Shown in pieces: positions 1 through 9,200 of a stretch of 64,000 nt of DNA (positions are counted from its first letter, which is position 1; every line of letters begins with the position of its first letter). The notes beneath the pieces were generated by a model. That model saw only the letters and a list, made by a program, of their open reading frames with translations. It had not been told where the DNA came from and did not search any database. Source of the stretch: Bacteroidota bacterium (GTDB taxonomy: Bacteria; Bacteroidota; Bacteroidia; 2-12-FULL-35-15); contig JAOQAE010000003.1 in the NCBI GenBank assembly GCA_025963725.1, positions 496,001 to 560,000 of the forward strand. The letters run 5' to 3'. The position numbers and the translations under genes were made by a program.

Positions 1-491
1 CGGATCTCCTCATCAAAATTCCGGTAAAGGTTCTTTTCCTCTTCATCCTTAATGTAAATGAGCGTTTCCCAGCGCAGGATCAGGAGCAGCACAGAAAATT
101 TCTCGAGGCTGTACGCTTCTTTCTTGGAGCGGTTGATGAGCTTCTTGCACTGGTCGAAAAGGCCTTTGTTATACAGGATCTCGATCGCGATAAGGATGTT
201 GCAGTACCGTGCGAGAAAGGTTTTTTCCTTGTAGAAAAAAGTAAGGCTGTCGAGCACATTGTGATAGAGGTAATTTTTTTCCGAAGGAAGGTGCTTAATG
301 AATGTTTCCCCTTCGAAATTTTTTTTCAGCGCTGCTTCGTTATAGCTGTCCTGCCTGCCGATCGCGTCGAACAAGCGGAGGTAATTGTTCTTTTTACCGA
401 TCACATGGCGGGAGGAATAGATCTTGAAATACCTCTTTTCAGACATGTTCATGCTTTGGATCAGCTGGTGGAGCTCTTCGGATGGTGTCAT
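1..491 (-). CDS. Hypothetical protein, N-terminal part (runs off the window)
   Basis: An open minus-strand frame starts with ATG at 491 and stays open to base 1, giving 163 codons of N-terminal sequence; the stop lies outside the window. The protein begins MTPSEELHQLIQSMNMSEKR and is hydrophilic and mostly helical, rich in Tyr, Phe and Lys, with no signal peptide. The spacing of aromatic and small residues (for example YNKGLFDQCKKLINRSKKEA) resembles TPR-like helical hairpins. I do not recognise a named family; a cytoplasmic helical-repeat protein of unknown function is the most that can be said. The plus-strand frame that overlaps it lacks any such pattern and is taken as a shadow. Confidence 0.6.
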   Translation of the reverse strand, partial: MTPSEELHQLIQSMNMSEKRYFKIYSSRHVIGKKNNYLRLFDAIGRQDSYNEAALKKNFEGETFIKHLPSEKNYLYHNVLDSLTFFYKEKTFLARYCNILIAIEILYNKGLFDQCKKLINRSKKEAYSLEKFSVLLLILRWETLIYIKDEEEKNLYRNFDEEI

Positions 492-811
492 ATATACAAG
501 AATAATACAACCAAAATACAGCGAATCCGGGATAAAAACAAATCATACCCTTAAATCAGACTTCCAAGAATGAGTGCTTTTTACTCTTGACCCGGGATTC
601 GGCTGACCTATTTTTGAGTAAAGGATAACAAAAAAACAAAACCACATACATCATGAAAACTGCTCAATTCATCTGCGTAATTATTTTCTAAGGCAGGCGC
701 TACATGCTGTAGCTCCCGCATTTATTGCGATTCCGGGTTCCGTTCGAACGGGGCCGGAATTTTATATTTTACTCATCGTCATCTTTTTTTATACACATTA
801 ATACTGACCCA
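492..811. other. Leader region upstream of the T9SS cassette
   Basis: This 320-bp stretch has no recognisable gene. It holds a good Bacteroidota-type promoter (587-616), a 12-codon reading frame at 653-691 (MKTAQFICVIIF then TAA), a short inverted repeat GCTAC-atgct-GTAGC near 700-715, and a perfect palindrome CCGTTCGAACGG near 741-752. If transcription starts just after 616, the first large gene has a leader of about 190 bases containing the mini-ORF. Whether the mini-ORF is translated, a relic of a signal peptide, or chance is open. Confidence 0.4.
587..616 (+). promoter_or_regulatory. Promoter for the T9SS cassette
   Basis: TTG at 587-589 and TATTTTTG at 609-616, separated by 19 bases, match the Bacteroidota primary sigma consensus (TTG around -33, TAnnTTTG around -7). 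It faces the four-gene cassette. A second, weaker TATATTTTA lies near 761-769, closer to the start codon. Confidence 0.55.
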
Positions 812-3800
812 ATGAAAAAGATTGTTGCACCTCTCCTCGGATTATTAATGCTGGCCTGTATTTCCGGCTCTCTTGCACAAACCACCTTCCGCCTCAGCTA
901 TGATGTGGGCGCATTCGACATTGCAGGCGGAATGGTTGAAAATCCTGCCGGTGAATTTGTTGTAGCCGGGCTCAACAATTCTTTCGGGCCGTATTACGGG
1001 AATGCGATCAAGTTTGATGCATCGGGAACTGTTACATGGGCAAAGGCTTATACCGGCGGCTTTGCAACCAACTTTTCCGACATTAAGAATGTAAGCGCTG
1101 CCAACGGCGGAGGATACATCATTACCGGCTCTTCCACCAGCGGAGGCGGCGGCGCCCTGCTTGTGCGCATTGATAATTCAGGCGCCATCACATGGGCAAA
1201 GCGCTACCAGCTTCCCGACAAGCCTACCGGCAATGCATCCAGCGAATACGGATCATCCGTTATTGAAACTTCCGACGGAGGCTTTCTTGTTGGCGGCGGC
1301 GTTGATTATTTCTGGGACGGAGCAAGCGCAACAACAGTGGATACTACAAGCGCGCTGGCATTTAAGGTGGATGGCTCAGGGAACCTGCTTTGGAACAAGG
1401 TATGGACACTGACCAACCCTACAAAAGCGGATGAGCATTACATTAATGATGTTGCAGAATCTGCCGACGGCTATTTCTTTGTAGGTGAATCTGCCGATGA
1501 AACACAGGCATACGACAGCGATGGCGACCTGCCGCGTGATGCGCTCCTGATCAAAACCGACAAGGCAACCGGCGCCACCACTTACATCCGGCGATGGGGA
1601 CACGGAGGAACTTCTTCACAGGGAATTAACTCCTGCTTAAAATTAAGCACCGGGAATATTTTACTTGGCGGCTATGATGATGTGCATTCTTTTCTTGTCA
1701 GCATCAGCGGCACAGGCTCGGTTACACCAACCGTGATCTTTAACAGGAGATTGAACGGAAGCGCTTTCGGCAGCATCTATGTGATCCAGGATATTATGGA
1801 AAATGCCGACGGAAATTATTCACTCATCGGCACGCAGATCAATCCCTTCTCTTTCCCTGTAGCGCTGAATACAATGATCGTAAAGCTCAACAGCTCAACA
1901 AGTGCGCTGGTATTCGGCAGGACGTATGCCCCTATCGGCTTGTCTGCCATCTTACCCGAAGGCGGGCTTTGCAGTGACCAGGGTTATTACATCTGCATGA
2001 CCGATCAGCAGGCGGGCGGCTTTAATTACAATGTGATCCGCACGAATAATGTAGGGCAGCTCGGCGCCGGCGTTACCGCCTGTAATTCAACCAATCTGAG
2101 TCCAACGCTTGGAACCGAATCGATCACGTTCACAACACCCGCGACTGCTACTTACAGCTCACTAACCGGCTCTACCTTCAGTCCGGCTGTAAGCAACATG
2201 ACACCTACGCTCGTTACGCACTGCCTCAATACCGCCTGCACCCCGCCGGCAGCAGCTACAACCGTTACAGCCACTCCTGCCACGATCTGTGCCGGGCAAA
2301 CATCAACGATCACGGCAAGCGGCCCGGCAACCGGCGTTACTTACAATGTATTCACCACGCCAACAGGCGGCAGTTCTATCGGAACAACGCCGTTGGTAGT
2401 AAGCCCCGGAAGCACAACCACCTATTACATAGAGACTACATTAACACCAACCTGCGTGAGCACCACGAGGCCATCGGTTACCGTTAACGTAACACCTGTA
2501 GTGACGCCGGTTACAGGGTTCTCTTATACCACGCCGGTTTGCGCGAACGGAACCAATCCTTCGCCAACACCTGTTGGAGGCTTTACCGCGGGCGGAACCT
2601 ATTCATCCACTGCAGGCTTAACGCTAAACGCTTCCACGGGAGTGATCACCTTATCGTCAAGCACACCGGGAACCTATACCGTTACGTATACAGTTGCCGC
2701 TTCGGGTTGTAATCCCGCAGGAAGCAGCACCGCCAGCATTACGATCAACCCTAACACCACACCGGGAACAAGCTTCTCGTATCCGTCGCCGGTTTGTGCC
2801 AATGCCCCCAATCCATCACCAACACCGGGAGGCGGGTTCACAGCGGGAGGCACCTATTCTTCAACGGCAGGCTTAAGCATCAATGCCTCCACGGGAGTGA
2901 TCAACCTTTCGGGAAGCACGCCGGGAACATACACCATCACGTATTCCATTGCCGCATCGGGATGCCAGCTGGCAGGAAGCGGAACAGCAAACATCACCAT
3001 TAACCCGAACACAACACCGGGAACAAGCTTTTCCTATCCTACACCGGTTTGCGCAAATGCCTCCAATCCATCGCCAATACCGGGAGGCGGATTCACGGCA
3101 GGCGGAACCTATTCTTCCACTGCAGGCTTAAGCATTAACGCTTCCACAGGGGTGATCAACCTTTCGGGAAGCACGCCGGGAACATACACCATCACGTATT
3201 CCATTGCCGCATCGGGATGCCAGCTCGCAGGAAGCGGAACAGCGAACATCACCATTAACCCGGTGACAACACCGGTAACAGGCTTCTCCTATGCATCGCC
3301 GGTTTGTGCCAATGCCGCGAACCCTTCACCAACGCCTGCTGCAGGATTTACTTCCGGCGGAACTTACTCTTCAACCGCTGGATTGACGGTGAATTCCGGA
3401 ACAGGAGTGATCGACCTTGCCACATCAACACCGGGAACATACACCGTTACCTACTCGGTTCCTGCAACAGCATGCGGGCCTGCAGGAAGCAGCACAGCTA
3501 ACATTACCATTACACCGAACACCACCCCGGGCACAAGCTTCTCGTATCCTACACCGGTTTGCGCCAATGCCTCCAATCCTTCGCCAACAGCAGGCGCTGG
3601 ATTTACAACAGGCGGAGCCTATTCTTCAACTGCGGGATTAACGATCAATGCAGGAACAGGGCTCATCGACCTTGCCACCTCCACACCGGGAACATATACG
3701 ATCACTTATTCGGTGGCTGCATCGGGCTGCCAATTAGCAGGAAGCGGAACAGCCAATATTACTATTAACCCGACCACCGCGCCTGTTACCTCGTTCTCCT

Positions 3801-6211
3801 ACACATCGCCTGTATGTGCGAACGGAACAAATCCTTTACCCATCCCTTCCGGCGGATTTACAAGCGGGGGAACATACTCTTCAACATCCGGAGTTACGAT
3901 CAACGCTTCAACAGGCGAGATCGGCCTTGCAACTACAACACCGGGAACATATACCGTTACCTATTCGGTTGCAGCATCGGGATGCGCCATTGCAGGAAGC
4001 AGCACGTCAAGCATTACCATCGATCCAACCACTTCTCCTGTAACCTCGTTCTCTTATACCACACCGGTATGCGCAAACGGAACCAACCCGGTTGCAATCC
4101 TTGGTTTCGGATTTAATGGCGGAGGAACATTCAGTTCAGCTGCGGGCTTATCGCTTAATGCTTCAACGGGCGACATCGACCTGGCAACAACAACTCCCGG
4201 CACATACACTGTTACCTATTCGGTGGCAGCATCGGGATGTATGGCAGCAGGAACAGGAACAGCGAATATCACCATCAACCCGGTAACAACACCGGTAACA
4301 GGCTTCTCCTATACATCGCCGGTTTGCGCGAATGCAGCCAACCCTTCACCAATACCAACATCGGGATTTACCACAGGCGGAACATACAGCTCCACTTCAG
4401 GGATCAGCGTTAATTCATCCACAGGCGTGATCGACCTGGCCTCATCCACGCCGGGAACATACACCGTTACATACGATGTAGCGGCCACCACCTGCGGGCC
4501 GGCAGGCAGCAGCACAGCAAGCATTACCATTGATCCGGTGATCACACCGGTAACAGGGTTTACGTACACTACTCCGGTTTGTGCCAATGGCACAAACCCT
4601 GTACCTATTCCCGGCAGTGGCTTTACAACAGGGGGAACCTACACCTCCACCGCAGGCGTAACCATCGACCCTTCCACCGGAACGATCGACCTTGCAACAA
4701 CAACACCCGGTACGTATACCGTAACTTATTCTGTAGCTGCATCGGGCTGCACGGCGGCTGGAACAGGAACTGCAGGCATCACCATCATCCCGGTAACTGC
4801 GCCGGTAACAGGATTCACTTACAGCAGCGGCGCTTCCGTTTGCTCCAATGGAACCAACCCGGTGCCGGTTCCTTCAGGCGGATTCACCAGCGGCGGAACG
4901 TACAGCTCGACAGCCGGGTTAACACTGAATGCATCAACAGGGACCGTTGACCTTTCCACCTCCACGCCCGGAACATACACCATTACATATTCGGTTCCTG
5001 CAACAGTATGCGGGCCTGCAGGAAGCAGCAGCACCTCTCTTACGATCAATGCCGCGCCTTCTGCAACAGCAGGCAGCGCCGGCGCTTCAGTTTGCTCTGG
5101 CTCTGCTATTAACTTAACATCATCGGGTGGAACTTCGTATGCATGGACAGGCCCGGGCAGCTATACAAGCAGCGCGCAGAACCCTGTGATCGCAGCTGCG
5201 ACCACGGCTGCAAGCGGAACATATACCGTTGTTGTAACAGGCTCCAACGGCTGCTCCGCCACCGCAAGCACAACGGTTACCGTAAACAATAACCCCGTTA
5301 TCAGCATCTCCGGCACCAGCACGATCTGTTCAGGAGGAACTACTACATTAACTGCTTCGGGCGCTGCTACTTATTCCTGGAACACAGGAGCCGGCACCGC
5401 TTCCATCAATGTTAGCCCCGTAGCCGGCACCACTTATACAGTTACAGGAACCAGCGCAGGCTGCTCATCAACGCAGACATTCTCCGTTGCCGTTACAGCA
5501 CCACCGGTTGCTTCAATTAACGGAAGCGCTACAGTATGTGCAGGCCAGCCGGTTACATTAACCGCAAGCGGCGGACCGGCTTACCTTTGGAGCACTGGCG
5601 CTACAACAGCCACTATCACTGTGAACCCGGCCGCTGCAACAACCTACAGCGTAATTGTGGGAAGCGGCTGTACAGATACGGCTTCCATCACCGTTGCAGT
5701 GAATGCATCGCCAACACCGGCGATTACAGGCGCTACCGTTATTATTGCAGGCACAAGCACAACACTTACAGCCACGGGCGGAACAAGCTATGTATGGAGC
5801 CCTGCAACAGGCCTTAGCTGTACCACATGCGCTTCACCCGTTGCAACGCCAACGGTTACCACGCAGTATTGTGTTACCGCAACCAACAGCAGCGGCTGCT
5901 CCGATTCTGCCTGCGTGATCATTGATGTGGACATCAAATGCGGAGAGCTGTTCGTGCCGAATGCCTTTTCCCCGAATGCAGATGGCGAGAACGATATGCT
6001 GTTTGTAATGGGCAATTGCATCAAAGACCTCCACTTTGCGATCTTCGACCGCTGGGGTGAAAAAGTATTCGAGACCACCGATGCGTCTATCGGCTGGGAT
6101 GGCTCTTTCAAAGGAAAGGCGCTGGACACATCGGTGCTTGTATATTACCTGAGCGCAACAGTGGACGGCGTAGAAGTGAAGAAGCACGGCAACATAACAT
6201 TGGTTAAATAA
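812..6211 (+). CDS. Giant T9SS type B secreted repeat protein
   Basis: A 1799-residue secreted protein. ATG at 812 is preferred over the upstream in-frame start at 725 because it opens a clear signal peptide (MKKIVAPLLGLLMLACISGS, cut near LAQ). Residues about 25-480 are a beta-rich region with repeated short strands resembling a beta-propeller. About residues 563-1413 are ten tandem repeats of roughly 85 residues, each with a PVCANGTNP-like motif, a GGTYSSTAGL-like motif and PGTYTVTYSVAASGC. Four shorter Ig/PKD-like units follow. The last 90 residues (from about 1709) are the gliding-motility/CHU_C C-terminal domain, with VPNAFSPNADGENDML and FDRWGEKVFE, the sorting signal of T9SS type B substrates. 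It heads a cassette with a second substrate and two PorP/SprF genes. Likely a surface adhesin or sheath protein; the ligand is unknown. Confidence 0.93.
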   Translation: MKKIVAPLLGLLMLACISGSLAQTTFRLSYDVGAFDIAGGMVENPAGEFVVAGLNNSFGPYYGNAIKFDASGTVTWAKAYTGGFATNFSDIKNVSAANGGGYIITGSSTSGGGGALLVRIDNSGAITWAKRYQLPDKPTGNASSEYGSSVIETSDGGFLVGGGVDYFWDGASATTVDTTSALAFKVDGSGNLLWNKVWTLTNPTKADEHYINDVAESADGYFFVGESADETQAYDSDGDLPRDALLIKTDKATGATTYIRRWGHGGTSSQGINSCLKLSTGNILLGGYDDVHSFLVSISGTGSVTPTVIFNRRLNGSAFGSIYVIQDIMENADGNYSLIGTQINPFSFPVALNTMIVKLNSSTSALVFGRTYAPIGLSAILPEGGLCSDQGYYICMTDQQAGGFNYNVIRTNNVGQLGAGVTACNSTNLSPTLGTESITFTTPATATYSSLTGSTFSPAVSNMTPTLVTHCLNTACTPPAAATTVTATPATICAGQTSTITASGPATGVTYNVFTTPTGGSSIGTTPLVVSPGSTTTYYIETTLTPTCVSTTRPSVTVNVTPVVTPVTGFSYTTPVCANGTNPSPTPVGGFTAGGTYSSTAGLTLNASTGVITLSSSTPGTYTVTYTVAASGCNPAGSSTASITINPNTTPGTSFSYPSPVCANAPNPSPTPGGGFTAGGTYSSTAGLSINASTGVINLSGSTPGTYTITYSIAASGCQLAGSGTANITINPNTTPGTSFSYPTPVCANASNPSPIPGGGFTAGGTYSSTAGLSINASTGVINLSGSTPGTYTITYSIAASGCQLAGSGTANITINPVTTPVTGFSYASPVCANAANPSPTPAAGFTSGGTYSSTAGLTVNSGTGVIDLATSTPGTYTVTYSVPATACGPAGSSTANITITPNTTPGTSFSYPTPVCANASNPSPTAGAGFTTGGAYSSTAGLTINAGTGLIDLATSTPGTYTITYSVAASGCQLAGSGTANITINPTTAPVTSFSYTSPVCANGTNPLPIPSGGFTSGGTYSSTSGVTINASTGEIGLATTTPGTYTVTYSVAASGCAIAGSSTSSITIDPTTSPVTSFSYTTPVCANGTNPVAILGFGFNGGGTFSSAAGLSLNASTGDIDLATTTPGTYTVTYSVAASGCMAAGTGTANITINPVTTPVTGFSYTSPVCANAANPSPIPTSGFTTGGTYSSTSGISVNSSTGVIDLASSTPGTYTVTYDVAATTCGPAGSSTASITIDPVITPVTGFTYTTPVCANGTNPVPIPGSGFTTGGTYTSTAGVTIDPSTGTIDLATTTPGTYTVTYSVAASGCTAAGTGTAGITIIPVTAPVTGFTYSSGASVCSNGTNPVPVPSGGFTSGGTYSSTAGLTLNASTGTVDLSTSTPGTYTITYSVPATVCGPAGSSSTSLTINAAPSATAGSAGASVCSGSAINLTSSGGTSYAWTGPGSYTSSAQNPVIAAATTAASGTYTVVVTGSNGCSATASTTVTVNNNPVISISGTSTICSGGTTTLTASGAATYSWNTGAGTASINVSPVAGTTYTVTGTSAGCSSTQTFSVAVTAPPVASINGSATVCAGQPVTLTASGGPAYLWSTGATTATITVNPAAATTYSVIVGSGCTDTASITVAVNASPTPAITGATVIIAGTSTTLTATGGTSYVWSPATGLSCTTCASPVATPTVTTQYCVTATNSSGCSDSACVIIDVDIKCGELFVPNAFSPNADGENDMLFVMGNCIKDLHFAIFDRWGEKVFETTDASIGWDGSFKGKALDTSVLVYYLSATVDGVEVKKHGNITLVK
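2500..5050 (+). repeat. Ten tandem ~255-bp coding repeats
   Basis: Ten in-frame units of about 255 bp (85 codons) lie inside the first giant gene. Units 2 and 3 are nearly identical over more than 100 bp (around 2896-3015 versus 3151-3270, offset exactly 255 bp), while others have diverged to protein-level similarity. This points to repeat gain by recent duplication and makes copy number likely to vary between strains or to be mis-assembled. Confidence 0.88.
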
Positions 6212-6219
6212 GATCCTTC

Positions 6220-9200
6220 ATGAAAATAAGCACATTTTTAACAGCCTTAACACTTTTGTTTTCGCTGGCATCGTCCGCTCAGAACAACACTGGCGGCTCC
6301 TGGTCGGCCAAGTACGGACACGCGAAAGCGTTCATTGAAAACAAAGGCCAGTTTAAGCCGGGCGACATAACTACTGAGCCGGTATTGTACGCCGTTGACC
6401 ATGGTTCCACGATGGCTTATTTTACAAGCAGGGGGATCACCTACAGCTTCCTGAAAACCTGGAAGAAAGATGAAGGTGATGAAAAGGAAAGAAGGAAAGA
6501 AAGGGAACACTTAACAGAGAAAGAATATAAAAAGGAAGAAGCCGAAGAGCATAAACTTGAATTCAAAACCGACCAGGTATCGTTTGAATGGGAAAATGCA
6601 AATCCCGATGTGAAGATCGTTGCGGAAGAGATGCTTGAGAATTATTTCAGCTATACCTTCAAAAAAAACGGGCAGGAGCAAAACGAGAACTTTATTCACG
6701 GGTATAAAAAGATCACCTATAAAGACCTTTATCCGAATATTGATGTGGAATATGTTTTTCATCCTACGGAAGGGCTAAAGTATTCTGTGATCCTTCATCC
6801 CGGCGCAGATCCTTCGCTTGTAAAAATGAAGTATGCCTCCTCTGAAAAGTTATCTTTTGATCACGAAGACCTGGTCATTCGTACAAAATTCGGGAACATC
6901 ATTGATCATGCACCGGTTACTTTCTATGAAGGCAATACCAGCAGCATTATCGGATCGCGGTTTGAAAAAGAGGGAAATGTGATCTCGTTCAAATTGGGCG
7001 CATACGACAATACCAAAACTGTTGTGATCGATCCATGGACAGTAACCCCTGCATTTGCAACCAATTGGGATTGTGTGTGGGAATGTGAACGTGACGGCGC
7101 AGGCAATGTTTATATTATCGGCGGTGTATCGCCCATGCAGCTGCTCAAATACAACTCGGCGGGAGCGCTTCAGTGGACGTATTCCACACCCTATGATACC
7201 ACTTCATGGCTCGGGACATTTGCAACGGATAATGCAGGTAATTCGTATGTAACACAGGGATCCACTGCTAAGATCCTGAAAGTAAACACCACCGGCGGAC
7301 TTGTGTGGAGCAATGCGAGTCCCGGCGGAGCTTTCGGAACCACGGAATTCTGGAGCATTTCCTTTAACTGTGATGAGAGCATGCTGGTGATCGGTGGAAC
7401 AGGCGGCGGTATTCCGCCCAAGCCTTATATCTACAATGTAAATACAACTACCGGGAACATCAGCTCCAGCGTGCAGGTACACGGCGGCGGCGGGTTTACC
7501 GGGCAGGAGATCCGTGCTATTACCGCGTGTGGAAACGGGAAGTACTATTATCTAAGCCACGATTCGATCGGCTTCATCGACCAGAGCCTTTCCTTTTGCA
7601 CAAGCAGCGCCGCTTCTGCATACCACAGGAACAACCAATATACCTTCGGATATAAATGTGAGAACTGGAGGAAGGACAATACAGGAATTTGTGCGATCCG
7701 TGCAAACACGAATTTTGTATATACACATAAGGGAAGCACCGTAGACAAGCGCTCTCTGACCACAGCCAATATCATTACAAGCGCAGCCATCGCAGGGGGA
7801 GCCTTCACTTCTTCTTTCGGAGGAAACTATGTACAGAACAGCGGTATCGATATCGACGATTGCGGAAATGTATATGTAGGTTCTAAAAACTCCGTTGTGA
7901 AATACGACGCGAACCTTGTATTGCTGGCAACCTATCCCGTTTCCTTCAATGTGTACGATGTGCATGTGACGGCCGGCGGAAACATTATTGCCTGCGGCAG
8001 CACCGGGGATTACAACGCCGCTATCCGCCCGGGCTACATTCAATACATTGCGGCAGCAGCCTGTGCACCTTTGGCGCTGACCTGCTGTAATCCTACCATC
8101 TGTGCACCGAACTCGCTCTGCGTCAGCGCAAGCCCCGTAACCTTACAGCCTGCAACAAGCGGCGGAACATGGAGCGGAACAGGCGTAAATGCTTCGGGAG
8201 TTTTCAGCCCCTCGGTAGCAGGCGCCGGCACATTCGTGATCACGTATACACTTGCCTGCGGAAGCAGTTCCGTAAGCATTACCGTTAATCCTTGTACTGC
8301 CTTATCGGTTTGCCAGAACAGCAGCCCTACCACATTAACCGTTTCAGGAGGTTCAGGGCCGTACAGCTGGCAGCAGCAGGTAACCACCACGCCATGTATC
8401 TCCGGCTTCGGGGTTCCCTGCGCAGGCTTTGGAACAGTAGCCGGGCCGCCTGTTACAAGCTGGAGCACATTCGCCACAGGAACTACCATAACGCCACCCG
8501 GTACTTATCCTATCCAGGTGGTTGACAATGCCGGCACAGTATTTCTGATCAACAGCCTTGGCTCCGTACCGAGCTGCACCAGCTGTCCGCCCTTAACGGT
8601 AACGCCCGCCTCACAGGTAAACGTAAGCTGTTTCGGCGTTTCAACAGGAAGCTTCAGCGCTTCCACATCGGGCGGGGCTTCACCGTATGATTATACATTG
8701 ATGAACGGCGCCACAACAGTCGCCACCTTTACCAACATAGCCGGATCGCAGGCCTTTTCGGGATTAGCGGCAGGAACCTACACGCTTAATGTGCTTGATA
8801 ATAATGGTTGTCCGGGCAGCACTACAATTACCATTACCCAGCCTGCAAGCGCGGCTGCTGTTTCTATTACAGGAACCACCGCCGCAACCTGCGGGGCAAC
8901 CAACGGCAGCGCAACAGCCACGGCAAGCGGCGGAACAGGGCCTTATGATTACGTTTGGACCGGAACCGCGGGAACATTGCAGACCACCAATAACGTAGCG
9001 GGGCCGAATACACTCAGCGGCTTAGCAGCAGGAACGTATACCGTAACCATTACCGACAATAACAGCTGCACAAGCACCACTACTGCTACGATTACCAGCA
9101 CCGGCGGGGCAACGGTAAGCATCACCGCGCAAACAAATGTATTGTGCTTCGGAGGCACAACCGGGAACGCAACAGGAACAGCAGCCGGAGGATCATCTCC

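Noticed and set aside
725-811. 29-codon extension of the first giant protein
   Set aside because: It would put an unrelated segment before a perfect signal peptide; ATG 812 is the natural start.
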